64,000 nt of DNA from Candidatus Muproteobacteria bacterium. Its GTDB lineage: Bacteria; Pseudomonadota; Gammaproteobacteria; Acidiferrobacterales; Sulfurifustaceae. The stretch spans positions 1 through 64,000 of the forward strand of contig DAIDLH010000116.1 of assembly GCA_027449605.1 (NCBI GenBank), read 5' to 3'. Both the position numbers and the translations under genes were made by a program. Below are positions 10,470 to 19,200 of the stretch, one piece after another (position 1 is the first letter of the stretch; every line of letters starts with the position of its first letter). The notes below the pieces were generated by a model. The model saw only the letters and a list, made by a program, of their open reading frames with translations. It had not been told where the DNA came from and searched no databases.

Positions 10470-11765
10470 TCACTCCTCGCGGTAAAGATGCGCGCGTGAC
10501 CAGGGCAGATCGTTGTTGTCGCCGCGGGTGAAGACGACCTGGAACAATTGCAGCGAGCCGGTGGCAAAGGCGGCGATCGATCCGGCGAGATACAGCCGCC
10601 AGGCGCGCAGGAACGCCCTGTCGTAGGACGCTTCGATTTTTCCCGCATGCCGGTTGAGACGCTCGATCCAGTGACGCAGCGTTTTGACGTAGTGCAGCCG
10701 CAGATTCTCCACGTCGAGCACGGAGAATTCGTGCTTCTCGTAGATGTCCATCATTTCACGCAAGGTCGGCGGGTAGGCGCCGGGGAAAATGCGCTTTTCG
10801 ATCCAGGCGTTCATCCGCTCGGGCTTGTTGCGTCCGATCGAATGAATCAGTCCGCGTCCATCCGGCGTCAGGCAGCGGTCGATGACGTCGCCCAGCTCGC
10901 CGTAATGATCCCGGCCGACGTGTTCGAGCATGCCGATGGAAACGAACACGTCGTATTCGCCGGCGATGTTCCGGTAATCGTCCTCGATGTAGTCGACCAT
11001 GCCGTCGAGCCTCTCGGCTTTGGCTTTTTCGCGGGCATAAACGACCTGCTGATGTGAAATGTTGTAGGACGCGACGCGGACGCCATGATGCCTGGCCATG
11101 TGGCGCGCGAATCCGCCCCAGCCGCCGCCGGCTTCCACCACCCGGTCGCCCGGCTTCAAACGCAGCTTGCGGCAGACGTGATCCATCTTGGCGCGTTGCG
11201 CCTGCTCGAGCGTGAGATCCGGCGAGGGGAAGTAGGCGCAGGTGTACTGCATCGCCGCGTCGTCGAGCCAGAGCTCGTAGAAGTCGTTGCCGATGTCGTA
11301 GTGATGGTGGATGTTGTCGCGCGATTCCGCGAGGCGATTCGTGCGCGGACGGTTGAACAGCCGCGTCTGCGCGGCCTTGAGCTTCTGATACTTCGGCGAG
11401 GACGCCGCCGCGCGGTAGGCGATTTCGAGAAACTCGATCAGATCGCCGTCTATTTCGATGCGGCCCACGCTGTAGAGATCGCCGAAATGCAGCGCCGGGT
11501 TGATGAGCAACTGGTTCAGCGCCTCGCCGTCGCGGATCAGCGCCCGCGCCACCGGCTTGTCCGAGGAAGCGGCGATCTCTTCGCCGTTCCACAGCACCAG
11601 CGTCAGCGGCGGTTCGCCGAGCAGGTCGAGCAGTTTGCGCGCCATCCACCGGTCGAACGGCGAAACGCGCGACGGCGCGCCGGGAACCTCGTCGCCGGTC
11701 GCACCGTCGGTGATGTCGGGGATGTTGAGCGAGACCGCCTTGTTTTTCTGGATGCCCTTGTCCAT
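10470..11765 (-). CDS. cfa: Cyclopropane-fatty-acyl-phospholipid synthase
   Basis: SAM-dependent enzyme adding a methylene bridge to unsaturated acyl chains of membrane phospholipids, usually in stationary phase or acid stress. The 431 residues are somewhat longer than E. coli Cfa (382), with about 40 extra N-terminal residues. The SAM motif VVEAGGGWGGFARHMA lies at about 193-208. YTCAYFPSPDLTLEQAQ and the IGMLEHVG segment with the family glutamate are present. It stands alone on its strand, converging with the S24 gene. Confidence 0.94.
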   Translation of the reverse strand: MDKGIQKNKAVSLNIPDITDGATGDEVPGAPSRVSPFDRWMARKLLDLLGEPPLTLVLWNGEEIAASSDKPVARALIRDGEALNQLLINPALHFGDLYSVGRIEIDGDLIEFLEIAYRAAASSPKYQKLKAAQTRLFNRPRTNRLAESRDNIHHHYDIGNDFYELWLDDAAMQYTCAYFPSPDLTLEQAQRAKMDHVCRKLRLKPGDRVVEAGGGWGGFARHMARHHGVRVASYNISHQQVVYAREKAKAERLDGMVDYIEDDYRNIAGEYDVFVSIGMLEHVGRDHYGELGDVIDRCLTPDGRGLIHSIGRNKPERMNAWIEKRIFPGAYPPTLREMMDIYEKHEFSVLDVENLRLHYVKTLRHWIERLNRHAGKIEASYDRAFLRAWRLYLAGSIAAFATGSLQLFQVVFTRGDNNDLPWSRAHLYREE

Positions 11766-11941
11766 AGCGCTCGTTGTTCCACTGGGATGCCGATTATCCT
11801 ACCCCGTGACCGCAAGCCGTGACAAATCGGCATTCTCCATGGCCCGCGCCGGCGCCATTTTGCGGCAATGAAGGCTCGCAGGAGCGGAAAATTCAGGTAT
11901 CCGCCTCATGATGTTTCCATGGATGCGTGTAGAATCCGGGC

Positions 11942-13060
11942 ATGAAATCCGCCAAGCGTTGCACGCCGGTTTTGTCGCGCTTCCTCGGTCGCTGCTTGTG
12001 CCTGGCCGTGCTGGCGATGGGCGTCGGTTCGCCCGCGGCCGCGAACGAGCCGGATGATTACCTGCGCGGCTACGTCGACGCGCTGCTCGACAACCGTTAT
12101 CCCGGTCTCGGGCTGCGGGTGCAGACGATCGCGCCCGAGGCGGAGGTCACGCTGACGTCGCGCACCTGTCTCGGTCCGTGGCAGAAACGCGATGTCACGG
12201 AATTGCTCGTGAAGACGGAGCGCGTGAAAACGGTTCAGTGGTCCTTGCCGCCGGGATGCGAGCGGACGGAAACGGATCGGCCGGCGGCCGAAACGCAGGC
12301 CGCAACGGTTGACTTTCACGCATTGCCGGAAACGGAATTGTTCGCGCCGCTGCTCGCCGACCCGCGCCAGCCGCGGTTCTCGGTGAGTTATCAGCGTTAC
12401 CGCGGCGCCGCGCGCGAGTTCGCCGCGGCCAGCACGGCGGTCGGAGAATATTTCGGCCTGGCGTCGGGCCTGTTCGGCGAATACGGCAGCTCCCAGATCG
12501 GCATCCAGGGCGCGGTGTTCGCGTTGTTCAACCTCGACGCGCCGTCGAGCGATCTGATCAACGCGGATTACTGGATCGGCCTGCCGATCAGCTACCGTCG
12601 CGGGCCGTGGTCGTATCTGATCCGGTTGTATCACCAGAGCTCGCATCTCGGCGATGAATTCATTCTCGGCAACCCGGGCATTAACCGCGTCAATCTGAGC
12701 TACGAGGATATCGAGGGGCTCGTCTCTTATGAATGGGAACGGCTCCGCGTTTACGGCGGCGGCGGATACCTGGTGCATTCGGAGCCGGATCTCGCGCCCA
12801 AGCAGGTCCATGGCGGCGTCGAGTACATCCGGCCGCGGGCGACCGGGAAACTGGATTTCATCGCCGCCGCGGATTTTCGGGCCTCGGAAGAACTGGGTTG
12901 GGGCAGCAGCCGATCCTACCAGGCCGGCTTCGAGTTCAAGGGCAACGGCCCCAGGCGGGTGCGCCTGATGCTGGAGCATTTTCGCGGTCATTCCCCCAAC
13001 GGCCAGTTTTACCGCGAACCCCTGCGCTATACCGGACTCGGGCTTTATTTCGGATTCTGA
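11942..13060 (+). CDS. DUF1207-type outer-membrane protein
   Basis: 372-residue exported protein. A basic, hydrophobic signal peptide (FLGRCLCLAVLAMGVGSPAAA) is probably cleaved near residue 35. The body contains LFAPLLADPRQPRFSVSYQRY at about 130-150, the DUF1207 signature, followed by alternating strands typical of a beta-barrel or beta-rich envelope protein. It ends in phenylalanine (GLGLYFGF), as many outer-membrane barrels do. Function is unknown. No operon partner is obvious. Confidence 0.72.
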   Translation: MKSAKRCTPVLSRFLGRCLCLAVLAMGVGSPAAANEPDDYLRGYVDALLDNRYPGLGLRVQTIAPEAEVTLTSRTCLGPWQKRDVTELLVKTERVKTVQWSLPPGCERTETDRPAAETQAATVDFHALPETELFAPLLADPRQPRFSVSYQRYRGAAREFAAASTAVGEYFGLASGLFGEYGSSQIGIQGAVFALFNLDAPSSDLINADYWIGLPISYRRGPWSYLIRLYHQSSHLGDEFILGNPGINRVNLSYEDIEGLVSYEWERLRVYGGGGYLVHSEPDLAPKQVHGGVEYIRPRATGKLDFIAAADFRASEELGWGSSRSYQAGFEFKGNGPRRVRLMLEHFRGHSPNGQFYREPLRYTGLGLYFGF

Positions 13061-13134
13061 GTCGCCGGGCGCCGAAGCCGCGTCTTTTCGCGATAAAACG
13101 GTTGGCGGAACGTGTCGGGCATACTATTCTTAGT

Positions 13135-13227
13135 GATTATTGCGGCGGCGTGAAACCACCTGATGCATTGCCCTGGTTCAACGGGGTCGTGGTTCTGAGC
13201 CGGGAGAACCGTGCCGCCGCAATAATC
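13135..13227. repeat. Inverted repeat element I with nested hairpins
   Basis: Perfect 15-bp arms: GATTATTGCGGCGGC at 13135-13149 and GCCGCCGCAATAATC at 13213-13227. Inside, AACCAC (13154-13159) can pair with GTGGTT (13189-13194). GGTTCT, overlapping that right arm, can instead pair with AGAACC, so two internal folds compete. It may be a small non-autonomous mobile element or a structured RNA. Confidence 0.7.
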
Positions 13228-13246
13228 GATAATCTTAAGGGATCTT

Positions 13247-13343
13247 ATTATTGATCCGGCACTATAAAAGATGCTAAGAGGGTTAGCTGAAGGCACAGCT
13301 TGCCTTCGTTTCAATAATTAAATATCCGTGCCGGATCAATAAT
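13247..13343. repeat. Inverted repeat element II
   Basis: Perfect 16-bp arms: ATTATTGATCCGGCAC at 13247-13262 and GTGCCGGATCAATAAT at 13328-13343. An inner GAAGGCA/TGCCTTC stem lies in the loop. Its outer ends share ATTATTG/CAATAAT with element I immediately before it, suggesting related or co-selected structures. Confidence 0.7.
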
Positions 13344-13366
13344 TGGAAATCACAGGCAGGTGTTCC

Positions 13367-14629
13367 ATGGCATTGAATATGAAAATGAACCTCGACAAAA
13401 AATCCCTGATCCAAATCGTCGTGCTGGCGGCGCTGATCGCCGGCGGCGCGGGTTACTATTTCATGCAGCAGGAAGGCGGCGGGCTCGACATCGTCGGCGG
13501 TCTCTCTAATTTGTTTGAAAGCAAGCCGGTAACGACACGGGCGCCGGGGGCAAAAACACAAGCACCGGTCGCGGACAAGAAACCGGTCGCCGTGGCCGAC
13601 GGCATGCCCAAGGCCGATGCGCCGGTCATCCCCGCCGGCCCCGCCAAGGGACAGATTCACGGCAAGCCGTTCGTGGTCGAGAGCAGCAGCATGGAGAACG
13701 GCGTGCTCACGCTGCGTTCCGGCAGGGACGTGAACGCCGATCTCGTGGTGAAGGCGGTTCTCGACACGCCGCCGTGGGAAGCGCCGGCGGGAAAAACGTT
13801 CAAGGCGCCGGGAGCCCCCGGCGCGCCCGTGCCGCAGATCGTGCTGGCGTGGAAGGAGCCGGGACCGAATGGCTCTTCGGAACAGAAGTTCACCGACAAG
13901 TACACGCTCGTGCTCGAACTGGGCCAGGAGAAGGACAGGAAACTGCCGGGCAGGATTTATCTCAGCCTGCCGGATGATGTGAAGAGCAACGTCGCCGGCA
14001 CGTTCGAAGCCGACATCAAGGGATTCCGCATCGTCAACGGCAAGCCCGATCTCACGGCCGATTCGGTGGACACGCTGCAATACCTCGCGTTCCACGACTT
14101 GCTCAAGGACGACAAGGACAACAAGATGGAAGTGATCGCCTCGCGCGACGGTCGCTACGCCCAACCCGAATCGCCGGGCGCGAACATGACCGGTTACATC
14201 GAGGTGGACTATCGCACCGGCGGCGGAGCGTCCACGATCCGGCGCTTCCAGTTCGAGAAGGACGGCGGCGTCTGGAAAATCGCGCGTACCCTCGAAGCCA
14301 ACCAGCTCGACGAAGCGCATCCTCTGCAAACACCGGGCGCGAAGGCCTCGGCCGAAAGAATGCTGGCCTATCTTGCCGCGAAGAAGATCGAGGCCGACGT
14401 CCGGAAAAAATATCCGAAGAAGGGTCTGTACGAACCCGGCCTGGCCACGCGGCACAGCGAAAAGTTCAAGATCGGCGTGTGCGAGGCGAGCTACAAGCTC
14501 GATCCCGCCGGCGAAACCAGGAAGACGGCTTATCTGTTCCGGCAGCGCGCCGGCGGATGGGCGCTGGATCGCGAGCTGGCCAGGAACGAGAAAGTGGATT
14601 TCGACACCGGCCGCATCGTCAAGCGCTGA
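13367..14629 (+). CDS. Membrane-anchored uncharacterised protein
   Basis: 420 residues, not recognised. After a short basic N-terminus, one hydrophobic segment (about 15-31, IQIVVLAALIAGGAGYYF) anchors the protein. A Pro/Ala/Lys linker follows (about 50-90), then a large, mostly beta, probably periplasmic domain (about 95-300) and a helical C-terminal part with the only cysteine (KIGVCEASYKL). ATG 13367 is chosen because an AGG-rich sequence lies about 8 bases before it; a TTG at 13343 inside the inverted repeat is less likely. A strong terminator follows directly. Confidence 0.75.
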   Translation: MALNMKMNLDKKSLIQIVVLAALIAGGAGYYFMQQEGGGLDIVGGLSNLFESKPVTTRAPGAKTQAPVADKKPVAVADGMPKADAPVIPAGPAKGQIHGKPFVVESSSMENGVLTLRSGRDVNADLVVKAVLDTPPWEAPAGKTFKAPGAPGAPVPQIVLAWKEPGPNGSSEQKFTDKYTLVLELGQEKDRKLPGRIYLSLPDDVKSNVAGTFEADIKGFRIVNGKPDLTADSVDTLQYLAFHDLLKDDKDNKMEVIASRDGRYAQPESPGANMTGYIEVDYRTGGGASTIRRFQFEKDGGVWKIARTLEANQLDEAHPLQTPGAKASAERMLAYLAAKKIEADVRKKYPKKGLYEPGLATRHSEKFKIGVCEASYKLDPAGETRKTAYLFRQRAGGWALDRELARNEKVDFDTGRIVKR

Positions 14630-14644
14630 TTCGATCTTCTCCGT

Positions 14645-14684
14645 CCGACAAAAACCCCGCCATCATGACGGGGTTTTTTGTCGG
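14645..14684. terminator. Bidirectional intrinsic terminator
   Basis: Left arm CCGACAAAAACCCCG and right arm CGGGG, six T's, GTCGG, around a 9-base loop. The stem has a GC core flanked by A and T tracts on both sides. It therefore works for the gene ending at 14629 and for the oppositely oriented cold-shock gene ending at 14713. Confidence 0.9.
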
Positions 14685-14712
14685 CGCTGCGACGGCCGCT
14701 GGGCCGGGCGAA

Positions 14713-14919
14713 TCAGACGCACGCCTTGACCACCGTGGCCTGCATCCCCTTCGGTCCCTTCTGGCTTTCGAACTCCACCTGCTGTCCTTCGATCAGTTTC
14801 CTGTAACCATCCGCCTGAATGACGGAATAGTGCACGAACACATCCGCGGTGCCGTCCTGTGGCGCGATAAAACCAAACCCCTTGGCTTCGTTGAACCATT
14901 TTACCGTTCCGATACGCAT
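14713..14919 (-). CDS. Cold-shock domain protein (CspA family)
   Basis: 68-residue nucleic-acid-binding protein with the single OB-fold of the CspA family, which melts RNA structure. RNP1 is KGFGFIAPQ (about 15-23) and RNP2 is DVFVHYSV (about 30-37), where the usual Phe-Val-His is kept. The start at 14919 is chosen because GAGG lies 9 bases upstream and because [10 protein letters not shown] is the normal family N-terminus. The long AT-rich upstream stretch (14920-15180) could include the structured leader typical of cold-shock mRNAs. Confidence 0.95.
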   Translation of the reverse strand: MRIGTVKWFNEAKGFGFIAPQDGTADVFVHYSVIQADGYRKLIEGQQVEFESQKGPKGMQATVVKACV

Positions 14920-15180
14920 TACGAATGACCTCACTGAGTTGTAATTGATATAGAAAGTTACGTGCTGTTATGGTGGAAATTTCGCGAGGACGGACTGCGG
15001 AGCCTGCAAACGCCAACATGACAACGAACGGCAGCACATGACTGCGGAATCAGTATAACGAATTTCATATTTGTGTACAGTCAGCGTTAACCGCGGTGCG
15101 GCGGCCGGACATGCAACTTGCGTTCCATGCGGGCATACTGACGGCCGATGTGTAAATTTTACTGACACGGAGGATCAAGC

Positions 15181-15618
15181 GTGCAACTTCCCTGGTATGT
15201 CACGGCCGTCGGCGCCGCCCTCGTGTGGGGTGTCCATTACCCGCTGGTGGATCATGCGCTGAAAAGGATTTCGCTGGTGTCGGTGTTGCTGTTGACCGCC
15301 TTGCCGGTAATCCTGACGGCGCCGTTTTTTTACCGGACCCTCGCCGCTGATTTCACGATGTGGAAAGCGATGGACACGGGCGCGAAAGGAATGGTGCTGG
15401 CGCTGGCGCTGACCAGCCTGCTGGGTTCGGTGTTGCTGTTCCTGTCCATCGCCGGCAAGAACGCCACGCTCGCGAGCCTGATCGAGATCACGTATCCGGT
15501 GTTCGTCGCCGTGTTCGCGTTCGTGCTGTTCCGGGAGACGCACCTGACGCCGAGCGCCGTCGCCGGCGGCTTGCTGGTGTTCGCCGGCGTCGGATTGATC
15601 ATTTGGAATAACCCGTGA
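15181..15618 (+). CDS. EamA/DMT-family membrane transporter, single-domain
   Basis: 145-residue inner-membrane protein with about five hydrophobic segments and one EamA domain, half the usual ten-helix DMT exporter. GTG start. Family features are the N-terminal GAALVWGVHYPLVDHAL, the conserved ITYPVFVAVFAFVLFRE near 100-117, and the C-terminal LLVFAGVGLIIW. Single-domain members act as dimers, like EmrE-type pumps, so the short length need not mean truncation. The substrate is unknown. It converges on amtB. Confidence 0.82.
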   Translation: MQLPWYVTAVGAALVWGVHYPLVDHALKRISLVSVLLLTALPVILTAPFFYRTLAADFTMWKAMDTGAKGMVLALALTSLLGSVLLFLSIAGKNATLASLIEITYPVFVAVFAFVLFRETHLTPSAVAGGLLVFAGVGLIIWNNP

Positions 15619-15635
15619 AACAGGGCGCGGAAAGA

Positions 15636-15665
15636 ATGCGCGGGCGCGATGTCGCGCCCGCGCAT
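15636..15665. terminator. GC hairpin between converging genes
   Basis: A 14-bp perfect inverted repeat (ATGCGCGGGCGCGA and its complement, 2 bases between) between the DMT gene and amtB. It has no U-tract on either side, so it is a possible transcription block rather than a textbook terminator. Confidence 0.5.
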
Positions 15666-15679
15666 CGACTGAAGATTCG

Positions 15680-16981
15680 TCAGAGGTTGTAGCCGGTCTC
15701 GTTGTGCAACACGGTGTCGAGACCCTCGGTTTCCTGCTCGACCGTGACGCGCAGGCCGACCACCGCGTCGATCAGCTTGAGCAGCACGTATGAGATCGCG
15801 CCGGACCAGGCGGCGGTGACGAGAATGCCTGTGATCTGTGTCGTCAGCTGCTTGCCCATCGTGACACCCTCGGCGAAGCCCACGCCGCCCAGCGTGGTGG
15901 CGGCGAACACGCCGGTCAGCGTCGTGCCGATGATGCCGCCGACGCCGTGCACCGGGAACACGTCGAGCGAATCGTCGATGTGCAGAACGCGTTTCATGTA
16001 ATTGGTGGCGAAAAAGCACGCCAGCCCGGCGGTGACGCCGATCGCGAGCGCGCCGAGCGGGCCGACGAAGCCCGAGGCCGGCGTGATCGTGCCGAGCCCC
16101 GCGACCATGCCGGTGACGATGCCGAGCACCGAGGGTTTGCCGAAACGAATCCACTCGCAGAACATCCAGGTCAGCGAACCGGCGGCCGCGCCGATGTGCG
16201 TGACCAGCATGGTCATGCCGGCGGCGCCGTTGGCGGCGAGCGCGCTGCCGGCGTTGAAACCGAACCAGCCGACCCACAACATGCACGCGCCGATCACGGT
16301 CATGGTGAGGTTGTGCGGCGGCATGGCCGTCGCCGGAAATCCCTTGCGCCGGCCGAGCACCAGCGCCGCCACCAGCGACGCGACGCCGGCGTTGACGTGC
16401 ACCACCGTGCCGCCGGCGAAATCCATGACGCCGAGTTTCTGCAACCAGCCTTCGCCCCAGACCCAATGACAGACCGGCACGTAGACCAGCAGCAACCAGA
16501 ACAGGCTGAACAGCAGCATGGCGGAAAACTTCATGCGCTCGGCGAAACCGCCGACCACGAGCGCCGGCGTGATGATGGCGAAGGTCATCTGGAACATGGC
16601 GAACACGGTCTCGGGGATGTCGCCCTTGAGCGTGTTCACGCCGATGCCGGCCATCAGCGCCTTGCCCAGGCCGCCGAGCCAGGCGTTGCTGGCGCCGCCG
16701 TCGCCGAACGCGAGGCTGTAGGCGAACAGCACCCACACGATCGACACCATGGCGGTGATGGCGAAGCATTGCATGAGGATGGACAGGACGTTCTTGGTGC
16801 GCACCAGCCCGCCGTAGAAAAGCGCCAGACCCGGCAGGGTCATGAACAGCACCAGAATCGACGAGGTCAGCATCCAGGCGGTATTGGCCATGTTGAGGGT
16901 CGGCGTCTCCGCCGCCAGTGCCAGCGTTGGCAAGCCAAGCAAGGGCGCGACAAAGAGCTTCGCGATTTTGCGGACAGTCAT
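15680..16981 (-). CDS. amtB: Ammonium transporter
   Basis: Eleven-helix inner-membrane channel for ammonium/ammonia, 433 residues including a signal peptide (VAPLLGLPTLALAA). The pore twin-histidines are visible in GGTVVHVNAG (about residue 190) and FPVHGVGG (about 340). The GGLVRTKNVLS and DDSLDVFPVHG signatures agree. AGGAG lies 6 bases before the ATG. Amt genes are usually cotranscribed with a glnK PII gene; none is adjacent here, so regulation must involve a PII protein encoded elsewhere. I looked for a sigma-54 GG-N10-GC promoter upstream and found none. Confidence 0.95.
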   Translation of the reverse strand: MTVRKIAKLFVAPLLGLPTLALAAETPTLNMANTAWMLTSSILVLFMTLPGLALFYGGLVRTKNVLSILMQCFAITAMVSIVWVLFAYSLAFGDGGASNAWLGGLGKALMAGIGVNTLKGDIPETVFAMFQMTFAIITPALVVGGFAERMKFSAMLLFSLFWLLLVYVPVCHWVWGEGWLQKLGVMDFAGGTVVHVNAGVASLVAALVLGRRKGFPATAMPPHNLTMTVIGACMLWVGWFGFNAGSALAANGAAGMTMLVTHIGAAAGSLTWMFCEWIRFGKPSVLGIVTGMVAGLGTITPASGFVGPLGALAIGVTAGLACFFATNYMKRVLHIDDSLDVFPVHGVGGIIGTTLTGVFAATTLGGVGFAEGVTMGKQLTTQITGILVTAAWSGAISYVLLKLIDAVVGLRVTVEQETEGLDTVLHNETGYNL

Positions 16982-17289
16982 ATCGTTCTCCTGTGGTGCG
17001 ATTGTTCTTGACGTAGGGCGCCAGGTCGTTATTTCTTGTATCTCGCGCGGTGTTGCTTGCCGCCGCGGCGTTGGCGAGGCGCATCATACAAAACCCCGGC
17101 AGTTCCTGAAATGTCCTGTCTCTGTTCTGTTTCGCAGGGAAAGATTTGGCCGGTTTCGGGCGCCGGGATTAGGCTGAATTCCGCCCTCGGGGACATGGCG
17201 GATAGCCGCGCTACAGGCGTTTCGTGTTGCCATGAATGGCGCAGGCTGGCTTAATGAGGGAGGGGATACATTTTTCGGGAAAAGATTCC
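16982..17289. other. Divergent intergenic region, amtB / unknown gene
   Basis: This 308-base gap separates divergently transcribed amtB and the gene at 17290. It must hold their promoters, but I could not identify convincing -35/-10 pairs or a sigma-54 site. No repeat or small ORF is supported. Confidence 0.4.
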
Positions 17290-17643
17290 ATGGATGCGCC
17301 AAAAATACAGACCGCGATTCCGCAACGCCGTTACCAGTTCGGCGAGTACACCGGGGTGGTATTGGGAGAGATTGAAAGCACCGACGCCGCAAAGTATCTG
17401 TATATCCTGGCGCTCGTGCGCGAGGGCGAGAGCAAGCCCGGATTTTATGTGACGGCGGAAAAGAATCCCCGCAGCCGCGCCCACGAGGGTTCGCACCGGC
17501 TGCGGGTCGTTACCCACGGTCTGACCGAGGAGATCGAATCGTCGGACCGCTGGACCGACATCGATGCTTTTTGCGAGGGAGCGTTCGCGGTGGCGGCCAG
17601 GGTGCTCGGGCTCCAGGACGAGCAGCCCGTGCGCCTCGCCTGA
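17290..17643 (+). CDS. Small uncharacterised protein
   Basis: 117 residues, not recognised. Soluble, with no signal peptide or membrane segment. The sequence alternates beta-like (YTGVVLGEIESTDAAKYLYILALV) and charged stretches, and has one cysteine (DAFCEGAF). The start at ATG 17290 is preferred over GTG/ATG codons further upstream because protein-like composition begins there, though a start at 17254 cannot be excluded. It converges on slyD. Confidence 0.55.
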   Translation: MDAPKIQTAIPQRRYQFGEYTGVVLGEIESTDAAKYLYILALVREGESKPGFYVTAEKNPRSRAHEGSHRLRVVTHGLTEEIESSDRWTDIDAFCEGAFAVAARVLGLQDEQPVRLA

Positions 17644-17687
17644 TTCATTCCCGCCGCGATTTCACGCGCACCGATCCACGGCCGGGA

Positions 17688-18170
17688 TCAGTGGTGGTGG
17701 CCGCCCTCGCCGTGCACGTGGCCGTGCTCGATCTCTTCCTGGGTGGCGCTGCGGACCTGGGTGATCTCGACGTCGAAGTGCAGCGTTTTGCCGGCGAGCG
17801 GATGATTGGCGTCGAGCACCGCGCCGGTGTCGGTGAGCTTGACCACGGTAAGCGTGATCGGCCCGTTCGGCCCGTCGGCGTAAACGCGCGCGCCGATTTC
17901 AAGTTTCATGTCGGGCGGAAAATGTTCGCGCGGCGCCTCGAATACCGCTTCCGGATTTTTTTCGCCGTAACCTTCCGCCGGCGCCACGGTCACCTTGGAT
18001 TTGAAACCGGCCTGGGCCCCTTCGAGCGCCTTCTCCAGGCCCGGGATGATGTTGCTGTGGCCGTGCAGATAGTTGAACGGTTCGCCCCCGCGGCTCGAGT
18101 CGAGCGTCTCGCCGCTGTCGTCGGTAAGGGTATAGTGCATGGAAACAACCATGCCGTGGGCTGCCTTCAT
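17688..18170 (-). CDS. slyD: FKBP-type peptidyl-prolyl isomerase, SlyD type
   Basis: 160-residue cytoplasmic proline isomerase and chaperone. The FKBP domain (LTDDSGETLDSS) is interrupted by the insert-in-flap domain (about 70-125, EGYGEKNPEAVFEAPREHFP). HNHPLAGKTL-like wording appears as DANHPLAGKTLHFDV. The C-terminal HGHVHGEGGHHH tail is the metal-binding region that supplies nickel in hydrogenase maturation. The start at 18170 is supported by GAGG 8 bases upstream. Fused upstream residues in the open frame are not family-like. Confidence 0.94.
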   Translation of the reverse strand: MKAAHGMVVSMHYTLTDDSGETLDSSRGGEPFNYLHGHSNIIPGLEKALEGAQAGFKSKVTVAPAEGYGEKNPEAVFEAPREHFPPDMKLEIGARVYADGPNGPITLTVVKLTDTGAVLDANHPLAGKTLHFDVEITQVRSATQEEIEHGHVHGEGGHHH

Positions 18171-18344
18171 GTGGGAGTCCTCTGAAAGGATGGGAATGAT
18201 GTCCGTCACTATATCGCAGTTTCGCGTCGCCGCCCAAGACGATTTTTCCCCTTCGCTTAAGCAGGAATTTCCGCGCCGGCGAGACAAGCCGGCGCCGGAT
18301 GCTTATACTGAAACGCGAACTGTTTCGTTACCGGCTCTGCAAAG

Positions 18345-18632
18345 ATGAATACCGGCAAACCCCGCGTCGAAATCGAGTACTGCAGTCAATGCCGCTTCAT
18401 CCTGCGCGCGTCGTGGATGGCGCAGGAACTGCTCACGACCTTCGCCGACGAACTCGGCGAGGTGGCGCTGGTGCCCGGCAGCGGCGGCATATTCGAGGTG
18501 CGGCTGAACGGCGAACGGCTGTGGAACAAGAAACAGGCCGGGCGTTATCCCGAGCCGAAGGAGATCAAGCAGCTGATTCGCGATCGCATCGCGCCGGGCA
18601 AGGACCTCGGCCACAGCGACCGGAAGGATTAG
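18345..18632 (+). CDS. SelT/SelW/SelH-family (Rdx) thioredoxin-like protein
   Basis: 95-residue protein of the Rdx family, thioredoxin-fold proteins with an N-terminal redox motif. EIEYCSQCRFILRA (about 9-22) carries C-x-x-C where the selenoprotein members have selenocysteine. SGGIFEVRLNGERLWNKK (about 45-62) is the second family motif. The role is probably thiol redox chemistry; the partner is unknown. It is the plain-cysteine form, so no selenocysteine element is needed. Confidence 0.88.
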   Translation: MNTGKPRVEIEYCSQCRFILRASWMAQELLTTFADELGEVALVPGSGGIFEVRLNGERLWNKKQAGRYPEPKEIKQLIRDRIAPGKDLGHSDRKD

Positions 18633-18660
18633 AGGCAATCTCAAATACTATAATTCTGCA

Positions 18661-18774
18661 CCGCAAAGGCGCAAAGGACGCAAAGAGAATCATTTCTGTG
18701 GTTAACAACAGAAGAAACCAGATGACTCTAAACTCTGGGTGCATTTTTCTTTGCGATTTTTGCGTCTTTGCGGT
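18661..18774. repeat. GCAAAG-type inverted repeat, copy 1
   Basis: The left arm repeats GCAAAG units (CCGCAAAGGCGCAAAGGACG) and the right arm carries CTTTGCG units (18750-18774), around a core of about 60 bases. Other members lie at 33411, 38771 and 48381. It lies between the Rdx gene and yjbQ. Confidence 0.8.
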
Positions 18775-18792
18775 GAAAGTTTTTCATACTTC

Positions 18793-19200
18793 ATGATCAA
18801 GCAACTCACTATTACCACACCCGGGCAAGGCCTACACGAGTTCACCGACCGGCTCGACGCACTGGTGCGCGAGGCCGGCGTGCGCGAAGGGCTGTGCACG
18901 CTCTTCATACAGCACACCTCGGCCAGCCTGCTGATCCAGGAGAACGCCGATGCCTCCGCGAAGCGCGATCTGGAGCAGTGGCTGAACCGGCTGGTGAAGG
19001 AAAACGACCCGCTGTACACGCATCAGAACGAGGGTCCCGACGACATGCCGGGGCATATCAAGTCGGCGCTGACCGCGACGCAGCTTTCGATTCCCGTGAC
19101 CGGCGGCCGGCTCGCGCTCGGCGCCTGGCAGGGCGTTTACCTGTGGGAGCACCGCCATCGCGGCGGCGCGCGCCGGATCGTGGTGCATCTCGGCGAGTGA
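18793..19200 (+). CDS. YjbQ/UPF0047 family protein
   Basis: 135-residue enzyme-like protein of the YjbQ family, whose members have weak thiamine-phosphate synthase activity of uncertain meaning. Family motifs are FIQHTSASLLIQENAD (about 36-51), the DMPGHIKSALT segment (about 80-90), and the C-terminal GVYLWEHRHRGGARRIVVH. His and Glu residues in these motifs form the metal site. ATG 18793 lies just after the GCAAAG repeat. The GTG of the following peptidase overlaps the TGA here. Confidence 0.92.
   Translation: MIKQLTITTPGQGLHEFTDRLDALVREAGVREGLCTLFIQHTSASLLIQENADASAKRDLEQWLNRLVKENDPLYTHQNEGPDDMPGHIKSALTATQLSIPVTGGRLALGAWQGVYLWEHRHRGGARRIVVHLGE

Larger units (their letters stand above)
13061..13366. 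other. Intergenic region with stacked inverted repeats
   Basis: This 306-base gap contains no plausible gene. It holds the two large inverted repeats listed separately (13135-13227 and 13247-13343) and is AT-richer than its surroundings. The second repeat ends 23 bases before the ATG of the next gene, so a transcript starting upstream would carry both structures in its leader. Confidence 0.7.

Noticed and set aside
16982..17100. Sigma-54 promoter for amtB
   Set aside because: No GG-N10-GC pattern with acceptable flanks found on the minus strand.
18345..18632. Selenoprotein with in-frame TGA
   Set aside because: The redox motif is plain C-x-x-C and the reading frame has no internal TGA.
18657..18774. 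GCAAAG units as a CRISPR array
   Set aside because: Units are short, head-to-head and without spacers; the same arms recur singly elsewhere.
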